A stretch of 64,000 nucleotides of DNA from Brachyspira sp949287565 (GTDB taxonomy: Bacteria; Spirochaetota; Brachyspiria; Brachyspirales; Brachyspiraceae), in assembly GCF_036997615.1 (NCBI RefSeq), contig NZ_JAWLQA010000009.1; one strand, 5' to 3'. Numbering within the stretch: the stretch's first letter is position 1; the number at the start of each line of letters is the position of its first letter. The notes under the pieces are model-generated. The model did no database searches and had not been told where the DNA came from. It saw only the letters and a list, made by a program, of their open reading frames with translations. Made by a program: the position numbers and the translations under genes. Positions 21,428-31,259 of the stretch are shown in pieces.

Positions 21428-22678
21428 ATGTTAGATATAAAAAAACCTAGAGGTACAAACGATTTTTTCTATGATTCTTCTAAAAGACTCGAATATATAG
21501 AAAATAAAATAAAAAATATAGTAAAACTTTATGGCTATGGCAGAATAAGAACGCCTTTATTTGAGTATACAGACCTTTTCACTAGAGGAATAGGAGAGGG
21601 TACTGATATAGTAGGAAAAGAGATGTTTACCTTTGAAGATAGAGGCGGAAGATCCCTTACTTTAAGGCCTGAAGGTACTGCTTCTGTAGCTCGTGCCTAT
21701 GTTGAAAACTCTATGCAAAATGAGTTTGCTATAAATAAATTATTTTATTTAGGCACTATGTATAGGGCAGAACGTCCTCAAAAGGGAAGATACAGAGAAT
21801 TTAATCAGTTCGGAGTTGAGTGCATAGGAAATTCTTCTCCTTTGATAGATGCTGAAATCATACTTCTAAATATAAATGTACTAAAAGAATTTGGCATTGA
21901 TGATGTTAATCTTCTAATAAATACTGTAGGATGTTCTAAATGTAAGCCTTCTTATAATAATGCTTTAAAAGAGGCTATTGGAAACAAAAAAGATCAACTC
22001 TGTGAAACTTGTCAAAAAAGATATGAAGGCAATATATTAAGAATATTAGACTGCAAAAATGAAAAATGCAAAGAAACAATAAAAGATATACCAAAATTCT
22101 ATGATTATGTATGCGATGAATGTAAAGAGCATTTTGATAAATTATGCGAAGAACTCACAAGAATAGGACAGAAATTTACTGTTGATCCTATGCTTGTTAG
22201 GGGCTTAGATTATTATACAAAAACCGCTTTTGAAGTTCAAACAAATGCTTTAGGGGCTCAAAGTGCCATACTTGGAGGTGGAAGATATGATAATTTGATT
22301 GGTATTTTCAATAATGGAAAAGATGTTCCAGCTGTTGGAAGTGCTATGGGTATAGAAAGACTTCTTCTTGTATTAGAAAATCAAAATAATATCATAACTG
22401 ACAGGCTTGATGCTTATATTGTGGCATTTAAAGAAACTGAAAATGAGGTTTTAAAAATTATGCAGACTTTAAGAGCTAATAATATAAGCTGCGATTACGA
22501 TTTTGCTGTGAAATCTATTAAAAGTCAATTCAAATCCGCTAACAAAAGAAATGCTAAATATGCTGTTGTGCTTGGAGAAGATGAATTCAAAAGAGGCATG
22601 TGCAAATTAAAAAATATGGACAGCGGCGAAGAAAAAGAAATATCTATAAATGATATACATAACAATATAGAAAAATAA
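21428..22678 (+). CDS. hisS: Histidine--tRNA ligase
   Basis: HisS charges tRNA-His in the cytoplasm. The 416 residues are typical for the bacterial class II enzyme. LRPEGTA (79-85) and the RAERPQKGRYREFNQFG region (about 113-129) are motif 2. GLDYYTKTAFEV (259-270) is a histidine-recognition block and GGGRYDNL (283-290) follows, with a short anticodon-binding domain at the C-terminus. An insertion at about 168-240 contains several CxxC pairs (CSKC, CETC, CDEC), as in many bacterial HisS proteins, and could bind zinc. AGGA lies upstream of the ATG. It may be co-transcribed with the exported repeat protein before it and mltG after it. Confidence 0.97.
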   Translation: MLDIKKPRGTNDFFYDSSKRLEYIENKIKNIVKLYGYGRIRTPLFEYTDLFTRGIGEGTDIVGKEMFTFEDRGGRSLTLRPEGTASVARAYVENSMQNEFAINKLFYLGTMYRAERPQKGRYREFNQFGVECIGNSSPLIDAEIILLNINVLKEFGIDDVNLLINTVGCSKCKPSYNNALKEAIGNKKDQLCETCQKRYEGNILRILDCKNEKCKETIKDIPKFYDYVCDECKEHFDKLCEELTRIGQKFTVDPMLVRGLDYYTKTAFEVQTNALGAQSAILGGGRYDNLIGIFNNGKDVPAVGSAMGIERLLLVLENQNNIITDRLDAYIVAFKETENEVLKIMQTLRANNISCDYDFAVKSIKSQFKSANKRNAKYAVVLGEDEFKRGMCKLKNMDSGEEKEISINDIHNNIEK

Positions 22679-22755
22679 TTATGTCAAAAATTATTACATA
22701 TTGTATTATCATTTGTTTTATCTAAAAACAATTACATAATAAAAATGAGAAAATT

Positions 22756-23763
22756 ATGAAAAAATTATTTATTATATTAATTATACTTGTTGCTATAGTA
22801 TCCGCTTCATCTGTGGCATTCATTCAGTATATGATTAGTCCTATTAGCGGAGATAATGAAAAAGTATACTTTGAAATAAAACAGGGTGAAGGTGCTTCAA
22901 CTATAGCTAATAAATTGGAATTGCAGGGGCTTATTAGAAATTCTAAAGTTTTTCTTGTATTTGCTAAATATCTTAAATATGATAGAAAACTTTTAAGCGG
23001 CTATTATGAAGTTAGCAGAAATATGAATATGATAGATATCATGAAGCATCTTAATAGCGGAAAACAGGCTATGGTAAGACTAACTATACCTGAAGGAAAA
23101 AATATTTATGAAATAGGAACTTATTTAGAATCTCAGGGCTTTACTACTAAAAAAGAATTTTTGGAAGTTTGCCATGATAAAGAGATATTAAAAAAATATA
23201 ATATTCCTTCCGATAGCGTTGAGGGTTATATATTTCCTTCTACTTACTATATAGTTAAAGGAAATCCAACTAAAATATTAGTTATGTATATGATAGATTC
23301 TCTTTTCAAACAATTTCCTGATTTAGAGGAAAGAGCCAAGAAAATGGGAAGAAATGTTCATGAAATACTAACTATGGCTTCAATAGTAGAAAAAGAGATG
23401 GGACCTCTTGATGACCCTAAATTAATATCATCTGCTTATTATAATCGTTTGAAAATAGATAAAAGATTAGAGGCTGATCCTACAACAATATATGCTATGA
23501 CTTTGGTAAAAGGTGATTATATAGAAAAGCCAAATCTTAAATATGCTGATTTACGTATGGAACACCCTTATAATACATATAAAAATACAGGACTTCCTCC
23601 TGGACCTATATGTTCATCTGGTGCTAAAGCTATAGAAGCAGCATTAGATCCAGCAGATACTGATTATATTTTCTTTGTAGCAGACGGAACAGGAAAACAT
23701 GCATTCTCTGTTACTTATGAAGAACATGTGGAAAATATTAACAGATATATTTTTAAAAAGTAA
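22756..23763 (+). CDS. mltG: Endolytic peptidoglycan transglycosylase MltG (YceG-like)
   Basis: MltG cleaves nascent glycan strands at the outer face of the inner membrane. The 335 residues begin with a single membrane anchor (about 3-27), then a LysM-like stretch, then the YceG catalytic domain. ASIVEKEMG (about 208-216) contains the expected catalytic Glu. EADPTTIYA and the NTYKNTGLPPGPICSSG block are characteristic of the family. It lies 77 nt after hisS in the same direction, and the restriction gene begins 14 nt after its stop. Confidence 0.95.
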   Translation: MKKLFIILIILVAIVSASSVAFIQYMISPISGDNEKVYFEIKQGEGASTIANKLELQGLIRNSKVFLVFAKYLKYDRKLLSGYYEVSRNMNMIDIMKHLNSGKQAMVRLTIPEGKNIYEIGTYLESQGFTTKKEFLEVCHDKEILKKYNIPSDSVEGYIFPSTYYIVKGNPTKILVMYMIDSLFKQFPDLEERAKKMGRNVHEILTMASIVEKEMGPLDDPKLISSAYYNRLKIDKRLEADPTTIYAMTLVKGDYIEKPNLKYADLRMEHPYNTYKNTGLPPGPICSSGAKAIEAALDPADTDYIFFVADGTGKHAFSVTYEEHVENINRYIFKK

Positions 23764-23777
23764 GTTGGATACATATA

Positions 23778-26633
23778 ATGTTTTACTCAATAATCGAGAA
23801 ATCCAGAGATATATGGTATCTGTCTAATGATTGTAAAATAAAGTATTTTATCAGCTATATTGAAAATAAAAATAAATTAAGAAATATTCAAATAGATGCA
23901 ATAAAAACTTATTTATTTTTAAAAATAGAATGCTGTAATAGACCATTATGGGAATTATTTTTTGAAGGTAAATTTAATAATATATTGAATATTGAAGATA
24001 TAGAATTGAAAGAAGATTTCAGGAAATATCTTTTAACCAATCCTTCTGCTCTTTCATTGTATCAATATGCTTTATTTCAAAAGGATATCAAAGAAAAAAA
24101 TAATTTAGAAAATGAAATCAAAAAAAATTATAAATATTTAGATTATAAAAAAATTTTTCAGGAAATATTTTACAAAGTAGATTATACAGATTATTTATTT
24201 AGTTTACCTATGGGAGCAGGTAAAACATTTTTAATGGCATGCTTTATATATATAGATTTATATTTTTCTATAAATGAACCTGATAATAAAATATTTTCTC
24301 ATAATTTCTTAATATTAGCACCATCAGGATTAAAAAGCTCCATTATACCAAGTCTAAAAACTATAGAAAATTTTGATATATCTTGGTTAATACCAGAACC
24401 AGCTGCAAGTAAGGTAAAAAAATTAATTAAATTTGAAATTTTAGATGAAAATAAATCATCAAGTAAAAGTAATAAAATTATAAATCCTAATGCAAGAAAA
24501 ATAACTTATTATGAACCTTTAAATGAATTAGCAGGATTAATAGCAATTACTAATGCTGAAAAAGTCATTTTAAACAAATTGGATAAAAGCAAATATAAAT
24601 TAGATTTTAATGAATCTTATGAAGAAGAATATAATGATGCCAATGAATTAAGAGCAGTTATAGGGAAAATACCAAATCTTTCTATATACATAGATGAAGT
24701 GCATCATGCTGTAGATGAAGATATAAAATTAAGATATGTTGTTAATAATTGGACTTCTAAGGGAACTATTAATTCTGTTATAGGTTTTTCCGGTACTCCA
24801 TATATAAATAAAAGTGAAAAAATAGAGATATCTAACTCTTTTTTTATTAACAGCAAAGAAATAACAAATACTGTTTACTATTATCCTTTGCATAAAGGAA
24901 TAGGAAAATTCTTAAAAGTTCCTAAAGTAGAAATATCTAGTTCTAATGATAGGCTTGATATAATAGATAATGCATTAAGAAATTTTTTAGATAAATATAA
25001 AGATAAGGTTTATAGTGATGGAACAATAGCAAAACTTGCTATTTACTGTGGAAATATAGAAGTTTTAGAAGAAATTATATATCCAAAAGTTGTTGAAATT
25101 CTAAACGAGTACAATATTAATAGTAATGAAACTGTATTAAAATATCATAAAGGAAATAAAAATTATAAAGAACCTGAAAATTCTCAGATGGAGTTTAATC
25201 TTTTAGATAATCCTATTTCTAAGAAACGTATTATTTTATTAGTGCAAATTGGTAAAGAAGGCTGGGATTGTAAAAGTTTGACAGGAGTTGTTTTATCTCA
25301 AAAAAAGGACTGTCCTGAAAATATGGTTCTTCAAACCAGCTGCAGATGTTTAAGACAAATTAATAAAAATGAAGAAGAAACAGCATTGATATATTTAAAT
25401 AAAGAAAATGCCCAAATATTAAAAAGTCAGCTGTCTAAAGAACATCATATAAGTATAAATGAATTTCAGACATCTAATAGATATTTAAATGAAATAACAG
25501 TTAAACGTTATAATAGAATGGATAAAATTAAAATTCCACCTATAGATTTTTATCAGTTATCTGTGAGTTATGATATATCTGAATTAGAAAAAAAAGATAC
25601 AAAAAAATTAATATTAAACTCATATAACAATTGTAGCCATTATGATACAGTGGAAACTTCAGACTTTTCTTTTAAAGAAATAAGTACGCATATTATAAAA
25701 AAAGAAAATACTAAAAATGCTGATTTGAATTTATGGATTTATAATATATCTAAAAAAAGTTTTAATATTTTATCTATTGAAAAATTAATGTATTATTATA
25801 ATGAATTAAAAGAAGTATTTGATAATATTACTATTATAAAAAATGATAATTTATATTTCAAGGCTGATTATGATATAAACAAAGTAGAATCTAATATTAT
25901 TAAAAGTTTCTTTGATAAAAGGAAATTGATATCAAAAGAAGAAATAATTAAAGAAGAAGCTCAGCTTCTTATAGTTAAGAATTTTACCTCAGAATTAAAA
26001 ACGGATAGTTTTGATAATTTACTTCCTCATAATAATGAAGAGATAGAAAAAATTATTTATGAAGATAATAATGAATTAGTTTTGACAGAAAAAGATAAAC
26101 AATTAATAGAGGAGTTAAAGAAAACAGGAAATGCTGATATAGCTAAGTTAATGGAAAATAAAAAAACACCTCATAAATATAAAGATAAAACTTATCATTA
26201 TATACCATATAAAACTGACAGTAGATTTGAAATAAAATTCTTTAATATGATTGTTTCATTGGATATATTTCATTCTTATAATTTAGAAATATATTATAAT
26301 GGAGATGATATTTTAACAGATTTTAAAATAAAAACATATAAAAAAACTAACAATAATTGGAAATATATTGGTTTGTATGTACCTGATTTTTTGATAATTA
26401 AAAGAGAAAATTCTGAAATCAAAAAAATACTCATAGCAGAAACTAAAGGAGAAATATATTCATACTCTTTTAATGATAAAAAAGAATTTATGAAAGACTT
26501 TATTATAAATAATAATAAAAAATTTAATTATAATAGATTTGAATTTTTATATTTGGAAGATAGTATGAAAGATGATGAATTAAAAAATAATATAATAGAA
26601 AAAATTCAAGTATTTTTTGGGGAGAATAATTAA
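23778..26633 (+). CDS. Type III-like restriction endonuclease subunit (Res; DEAD/DEAH helicase-nuclease)
   Basis: The 951 residues contain a superfamily 2 helicase core. GAGKT (146-150) is Walker A, DEVHH (306-310) is motif II, FSGTP (337-341) is motif III, and QTSCRCLRQ (519-527) is motif VI. A PD-(D/E)xK nuclease candidate lies at the C-terminus, with PD at 869-870 and ETK at 888-890. Together these match Res, which translocates on DNA and cleaves when bound to Mod. Its stop overlaps the mod start (TAATG). No strong ribosome-binding site precedes its ATG, and it lies 14 nt behind mltG, so it may be read from that transcript. Gene order is res before mod, the reverse of the classic EcoP1I/EcoP15I layout. 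Confidence 0.9.
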   Translation: MFYSIIEKSRDIWYLSNDCKIKYFISYIENKNKLRNIQIDAIKTYLFLKIECCNRPLWELFFEGKFNNILNIEDIELKEDFRKYLLTNPSALSLYQYALFQKDIKEKNNLENEIKKNYKYLDYKKIFQEIFYKVDYTDYLFSLPMGAGKTFLMACFIYIDLYFSINEPDNKIFSHNFLILAPSGLKSSIIPSLKTIENFDISWLIPEPAASKVKKLIKFEILDENKSSSKSNKIINPNARKITYYEPLNELAGLIAITNAEKVILNKLDKSKYKLDFNESYEEEYNDANELRAVIGKIPNLSIYIDEVHHAVDEDIKLRYVVNNWTSKGTINSVIGFSGTPYINKSEKIEISNSFFINSKEITNTVYYYPLHKGIGKFLKVPKVEISSSNDRLDIIDNALRNFLDKYKDKVYSDGTIAKLAIYCGNIEVLEEIIYPKVVEILNEYNINSNETVLKYHKGNKNYKEPENSQMEFNLLDNPISKKRIILLVQIGKEGWDCKSLTGVVLSQKKDCPENMVLQTSCRCLRQINKNEEETALIYLNKENAQILKSQLSKEHHISINEFQTSNRYLNEITVKRYNRMDKIKIPPIDFYQLSVSYDISELEKKDTKKLILNSYNNCSHYDTVETSDFSFKEISTHIIKKENTKNADLNLWIYNISKKSFNILSIEKLMYYYNELKEVFDNITIIKNDNLYFKADYDINKVESNIIKSFFDKRKLISKEEIIKEEAQLLIVKNFTSELKTDSFDNLLPHNNEEIEKIIYEDNNELVLTEKDKQLIEELKKTGNADIAKLMENKKTPHKYKDKTYHYIPYKTDSRFEIKFFNMIVSLDIFHSYNLEIYYNGDDILTDFKIKTYKKTNNNWKYIGLYVPDFLIIKRENSEIKKILIAETKGEIYSYSFNDKKEFMKDFIINNNKKFNYNRFEFLYLEDSMKDDELKNNIIEKIQVFFGENN

Positions 26634-28489
26634 TGCCTGTAAAATATATACCTTATTATCCAGACCCTATAGAAGGTCAGGCTATTTTAGATAATTTTTC
26701 AAGAACATTAAAATATAAAGATAGTTATGAAGTAAAAAATAAATTAAAAAGAGGTATGCCTTTTTATGAATTAGAAAAAATTGAACAGGTAGGCAGCAAT
26801 AAAAATAATAATATGCTTATACGAGGAGAATGTTTATCAGCCTGCGCATATTTGAAAGATAAAAATATTAAAGTTGATTTAGTATATATAGATCCTCCTT
26901 TTGCAAGCGGAGCTAATTATGCTAAAAAAATATATTTAAGACAAAATCCAACAATAGCAGAAAAAGTATTAGAAAAAGAACAAGAATTGAAAAATGGCAA
27001 AGAATTAGATTTAGAAGAAATAAGAAGATTTGAAGAAAATATGTATGGAGATATATGGCGTAAAGAGGATTATCTTAATTGGATGTATGAAAACCTAAGT
27101 GCTATAAAAAGCATTATGAGTGATACTGCTTCTATATATGTACATCTTGATTGGCATATAGGACACTATGTAAAAATATTAATGGACGAAATATTTGGCG
27201 AAGAAAATTTTATAAATGAGATTATTTGGTGTTATACAGGACCTACTAATCAGAAAAATAATTTTCCACGAAAGCATGATACTATATTTTGGTACTCAAA
27301 GACAGATTTAAAAATAACTAATATAGAAAACATTAAGATACCTTATAAAAAACTATCTACAGGGACTAATAAAAAAGGAACTATATTTAAAGATAATTTT
27401 AATTTAAATTCTGATGGAAAAATTGTTGAAGATTGGTGGATAGATATTACACCAAGTGATAGATTACTTAACGAACAAAAAGATTATGCCACTCAGAAAC
27501 CAGAAAAACTATTAGAAAGGATTATAAAAGCATCTTCTAATGAAAATATGATTGTGGCAGATTTCTTTGGAGGAAGCGGAGTTACTGCAGATGTAGCAAA
27601 TAAACTTAATAGAAGATTTATACATGTGGATGTTGGAATAAACAGTATACAAACAGCTAGAGACAGACTGATAGAAGATAAAGCAGAATTTGATATTTTA
27701 GAGATTAAAGACGGAGTTTCTTTATATAGAAATCCGCAACAGACTGTGGATAAATTAAAGGCATTGATTAATGGGATAATAGAAGAAAATAGTTTAGATG
27801 ATTTTTGGTTTGGTGCTATAATGGATTCTAAAAATGGACTTGTTCCTGTATATGTTCCTAATCTTATTGACAGTTCTTTTAAAATTATGGATTTAACTTT
27901 AATAAAAGAAATTATATATAAACATATTCCTAATCTTCATAATGATATAAAAAAAGTCATTATTTATTATATTGATGCTGAAGATTTTGAGGATATTAAC
28001 AAGTTTATAAAAGAAGATAATTCTACTTTAGTGGAAATTGAATTTAAAGATTTAAAAGAATATTTAGATGATATTGTTGCTGAAGATTATGCTGAGTATA
28101 CTATAAATAAAGTTTCTAAAGATTTATCAGGAACAGAATACCAAATTTCTATAAAAAAATTTATTAGCGACCGTGTAATTCAAAAAATAGAAAAATATAA
28201 TCAAAATATTATTAATCAGTCTGCTAAAAGTGATAAAAAAATATCTACTATAAATATTAGCGATAATGGGCTAGAATTAATAGAATATATTTCACTTGAC
28301 TGCAGTAATGATAATGGATTTTGGAAAAGTGATATTGAAATAAAAATTGATAAAGACAGTAAAGTTATATTAAATGGAAAAAATACAAAAGAATATTGGA
28401 ATGGAAAAATTAATTCTGTCGATAAACCTTTAAGAATGAAGATTAGAAATATTTGTGGTGATGAAAATATATACGTTCTTAATTTTTAG
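26633..28489 (+). CDS. Type III-like DNA methyltransferase subunit (Mod)
   Basis: The 618 residues form a beta-class amino-methyltransferase. DPPF (87-90) is catalytic motif IV and comes before the AdoMet-binding motif I, DFFGGSG (310-316). The region at about 195-290, including EDWWIDI, is a short candidate target-recognition segment. Residues about 335-618 are an extension with no motif I can name. GGGGAG precedes the ATG, and the TAATG overlap with res implies translational coupling. The product should methylate one strand of an asymmetric site and give specificity to Res. The sequence looks intact, with no homopolymer or short repeat tract of the phase-variable mod type. Confidence 0.9.
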   Translation: MPVKYIPYYPDPIEGQAILDNFSRTLKYKDSYEVKNKLKRGMPFYELEKIEQVGSNKNNNMLIRGECLSACAYLKDKNIKVDLVYIDPPFASGANYAKKIYLRQNPTIAEKVLEKEQELKNGKELDLEEIRRFEENMYGDIWRKEDYLNWMYENLSAIKSIMSDTASIYVHLDWHIGHYVKILMDEIFGEENFINEIIWCYTGPTNQKNNFPRKHDTIFWYSKTDLKITNIENIKIPYKKLSTGTNKKGTIFKDNFNLNSDGKIVEDWWIDITPSDRLLNEQKDYATQKPEKLLERIIKASSNENMIVADFFGGSGVTADVANKLNRRFIHVDVGINSIQTARDRLIEDKAEFDILEIKDGVSLYRNPQQTVDKLKALINGIIEENSLDDFWFGAIMDSKNGLVPVYVPNLIDSSFKIMDLTLIKEIIYKHIPNLHNDIKKVIIYYIDAEDFEDINKFIKEDNSTLVEIEFKDLKEYLDDIVAEDYAEYTINKVSKDLSGTEYQISIKKFISDRVIQKIEKYNQNIINQSAKSDKKISTINISDNGLELIEYISLDCSNDNGFWKSDIEIKIDKDSKVILNGKNTKEYWNGKINSVDKPLRMKIRNICGDENIYVLNF

Positions 28490-28657
28490 TATCTTATTTT
28501 GCTTAGTATGTTTAAACTTTATAAAAGAGTCATTATGTTATAAGTAAAAATCAATTTTTATAGAAATTATTCTTAATATATAATAATATTATACTCATTC
28601 CAAAACTATTGATATATTTTTTAATAATTTGAAACAAGTATAATATATAAATCAAAA

Positions 28658-29656
28658 TTACTTTCTTTTATTATCAACTAAACCCATTAAATTTCTTACT
28701 TCATACAATGTTTTTTCAGCTACTTCAGAAGCGTTTTTTGCTCCTTCTTTTAGTACATCATAAACATAGTCTTTATCATTAGAGTATTTATTTATATTTT
28801 CTCTTATAGGTGCTAATTCATTATTAATATTTTTAGCAAGCATTCTCTTACATTGTACGCAGCCTATAGAAGCATTTTTACAGCCCTCACAAACTTCTTT
28901 CTGCTCATCTTCGCTTGAAAATATTTTATGATAACTATAAACATTACATATATCAGGATTGCCCGGATCTGTTTTAAGTTTTCTGTTAGTATCAGTCATA
29001 GCTTTCTGCATTATTAATTTTTCTGTTTCTTCTGCAGTTAAAGATAATGCTATATGGTTATTCAAAGACTTACTCATTTTATTTTGTCCGTCTAGTCCCA
29101 ATATTCTCAATACTTTTCCATGATAAGTATCAGGTTCTTTGAAATATTCACCATATCTATTATTAAACTTTCTTACTATCATTCTTGTAAGCTCTACATG
29201 CTGTTCCTGATCCTCTCCAACAGGCACTATATCAGGATGATAAAGCAAGATATCAGCAGCCATTAAAGAAGGGTAGGTTAGAAGTGCTGCATTAATATTC
29301 TCAACATTCTTTCTAGATTTATCTTTATACTGAGTCATTCTTTCAAGCTCTGCCACAGGTATAATAGAATTAAATATCCAAGCTAATTCTGTATGTGCTC
29401 TTACATCTGACTGAACAAATATAGAACATTTATTTGGATCCAAACCGCATGCCAAATATTCAACGGCTGCATCCATTATTCTTTTTTGCATTTGAGAAAC
29501 ATCATATTCAACAGTTATAGCATGATAATCAACAATACAAAAAAATCCATAATAATCATTAAGTATATCAGCCCAATTCTTCAAAGCTCCAAGATAGTTC
29601 CCAATATGAAGAGAACCTGTCGGCTGTATTCCGCTTAACATAATTTTCTTTGACAT
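28658..29656 (-). CDS. trpS: Tryptophan--tRNA ligase
   Basis: The 332 residues match TrpS, a class I synthetase. The HIGH-type signature appears as TGSLHIGNYLGALKNW near the N-terminus, and KMSKS lies near residue 195. A cysteine-bearing insertion (CEGC...GCVQC) near 250 may be structural. GGAG lies a few bases upstream of the ATG. It is convergent with mod on its left, and the tandem repeat array lies upstream of its start. Confidence 0.97.
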   Translation of the reverse strand: MSKKIMLSGIQPTGSLHIGNYLGALKNWADILNDYYGFFCIVDYHAITVEYDVSQMQKRIMDAAVEYLACGLDPNKCSIFVQSDVRAHTELAWIFNSIIPVAELERMTQYKDKSRKNVENINAALLTYPSLMAADILLYHPDIVPVGEDQEQHVELTRMIVRKFNNRYGEYFKEPDTYHGKVLRILGLDGQNKMSKSLNNHIALSLTAEETEKLIMQKAMTDTNRKLKTDPGNPDICNVYSYHKIFSSEDEQKEVCEGCKNASIGCVQCKRMLAKNINNELAPIRENINKYSNDKDYVYDVLKEGAKNASEVAEKTLYEVRNLMGLVDNKRK

Positions 29657-29687
29657 ATTTCAGCTCCATTTAATTTTTTTTTCATTA

Positions 29688-30050
29688 TTGCTATGTTCGC
29701 CTACGCCTAAAGGTTTGACTTAATAAATTAAGTAACACCTCTGTGTACCTTCGGTAAATGCTTCGGATCACTTTTTATATCGCTATGTTCGCCTAGCTTA
29801 GCTACCTACTTGGTCACCCAAAGGTTTGACTTAATAAATTAAGTAACACCTCTGTGTACCTTCGGTAAATGCTTCGGATCACTTTTTATATTGCTATGTT
29901 CGCCTAGCTTAGCTACCTACTTGGTCACCCAAAGGTTTGACTTAATAAACTAAGTAGCACACCTGTGTATCTTCGGTAAAGGCTTCGACTCACTTTTATA
30001 TTACCATCTACGCTAGATAATAACTCAATAATAAATTAAGTTACATAGCT
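29688..30050. repeat. Intergenic tandem repeat array, 92-111 nt units with hairpins
   Basis: The 437-nt gap between trpS and ricT holds units anchored by ctatgttcgcc at 29691, 29783 and 29894, with a diverged fourth unit from about 29999. Units 2 and 3 are 111 nt apart. Unit 1 lacks the segment agcttagctacctacttgg and gives a 92-nt spacing. Each unit contains acttaataaattaagt, an inverted repeat that extends towards ggt/acc, and accttcggt, a small stem-loop. The units have clearly higher G+C than their surroundings. All three minus-strand frames meet a stop within one unit, and I found no plus-strand frame of note, so coding is unlikely. A structured RNA or a dispersed intergenic repeat is possible. 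Confidence 0.85.
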
Positions 30051-30093
30051 TAATTACTAGCTTTTTTATTATTGCTAATAAAATTCTAAATAT

Positions 30094-31077
30094 TTATTCT
30101 GCTTTAATATTAGCTATTAAAAAACCTTCCTCATTTGTTTTTAAATCGCTTACACTAATATATATAAGTCTTTTATCTTCTGTTTCTATTAATAATTTTT
30201 TATTTAAAGGGTTCAATTCTTTTATAACAGCCGGTACATTATTAAATACTAATTTAGTACCAACTTTAGGCAAATCTTTTTTAAGAGCACAATAAGCCTT
30301 ATATTCATGGGCTAGACAGCACATAAGCCTTCCGCATTGTCCTGATATTTTCATTGTGTTTAAAAGCATACCCTGTTCTTTTGCCATTTTTATAGTTATA
30401 GTTTCAAACTTACCCTTTATCACTTTACAGCATAATTCTCTTCCGCATATTCCGCATCCGCCTATGGATCTAGCCTCATCTCTTACACCTATTTGTCTTA
30501 ATTCTATTCTAGTTTTGAAATGTGCTGCTAAGTCTTTTACTAATTCTCTAAAATCTATTCTTTCTTCAGCTATAAATTCAAATAAAAGTTTTGCTCTATC
30601 CAAAAAATAATAAGAACTTATTAATTTCAAATCTAAATTATGATTATTTACTTTTTCTTTGCATATTTTAAAAGCTTCAGCTGCATCTTCCATATTAATT
30701 TTATACTGCTCTAAATCTTTTTCATCTGCTATTCTTAAAATATTAAATATTTTATTTTTATTATTTTTCATTTTAATATTATTATTTTCTTCTTCAGCAG
30801 CAATATCTTTTAATTCTTCAGATATTTCCTCTTCATTGATAGTTTCATTATCTTCATGTATATCATCATTATTTTCTATATTATCAGAATTTACATTATT
30901 CTCTTCTTCCAATAAATCTACATCTATATCTTCAAAATTTAGCACATGTCCTATTTCTACACCTTCATCTGTTTCTATAACACAGGCATCTTTTACTTTT
31001 ATATTCTCTATATGTAAATGTTCAAATTTACCTATATTGGATCCCCTGAACTTTATATGAGCTATATTTTTTATCAT
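30094..31077 (-). CDS. ricT: PSP1-domain protein, RicT/YaaT family
   Basis: RicT proteins bind Fe-S clusters with partner proteins and act with RNase Y in RNA processing in Bacillus. This is family knowledge, untested here. The 327 residues include the diagnostic GGCGICGRELCC and GQCGRLMCCLAHEY cysteine blocks (about 207-255). The N-terminus has an unusual acidic insertion at about 52-105, rich in Glu, Asp and Asn, which splits the usual PSP1 fold. GGAGAG lies six bases before the ATG. The nearest genes give no further clue to its role. Confidence 0.9.
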   Translation of the reverse strand: MIKNIAHIKFRGSNIGKFEHLHIENIKVKDACVIETDEGVEIGHVLNFEDIDVDLLEEENNVNSDNIENNDDIHEDNETINEEEISEELKDIAAEEENNNIKMKNNKNKIFNILRIADEKDLEQYKINMEDAAEAFKICKEKVNNHNLDLKLISSYYFLDRAKLLFEFIAEERIDFRELVKDLAAHFKTRIELRQIGVRDEARSIGGCGICGRELCCKVIKGKFETITIKMAKEQGMLLNTMKISGQCGRLMCCLAHEYKAYCALKKDLPKVGTKLVFNNVPAVIKELNPLNKKLLIETEDKRLIYISVSDLKTNEEGFLIANIKAE

Positions 31078-31259
31078 TATAAACTCTCCGCTTCATTGCT
31101 ATAAATTATAATATTTAAAGTTACTATATTTTATTTTTAAGTTGATATTATTGCAAGTATTATTTTCAATAATAATATAAAAAATATCCATTATTAAATT
31201 ATAAAATTAGTTGCTAAAAATTTCATATAGTATATGATATAATATCTTAATAATATAAT

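Noticed and set aside
29688..30050. CRISPR array
   Set aside because: The repeat units are about 92-111 nt and abut one another without unique spacers; no cas genes are in the window.
29688..30050. tRNA gene cluster because of higher G+C and stem-loops
   Set aside because: No cloverleaf, no GTTCGAATC-type T arm and no CCA-like end could be assembled.
30356..31060. Plus-strand open frames opposite ricT
   Set aside because: Antisense shadows of a clearly recognised gene, without ribosome-binding sites.
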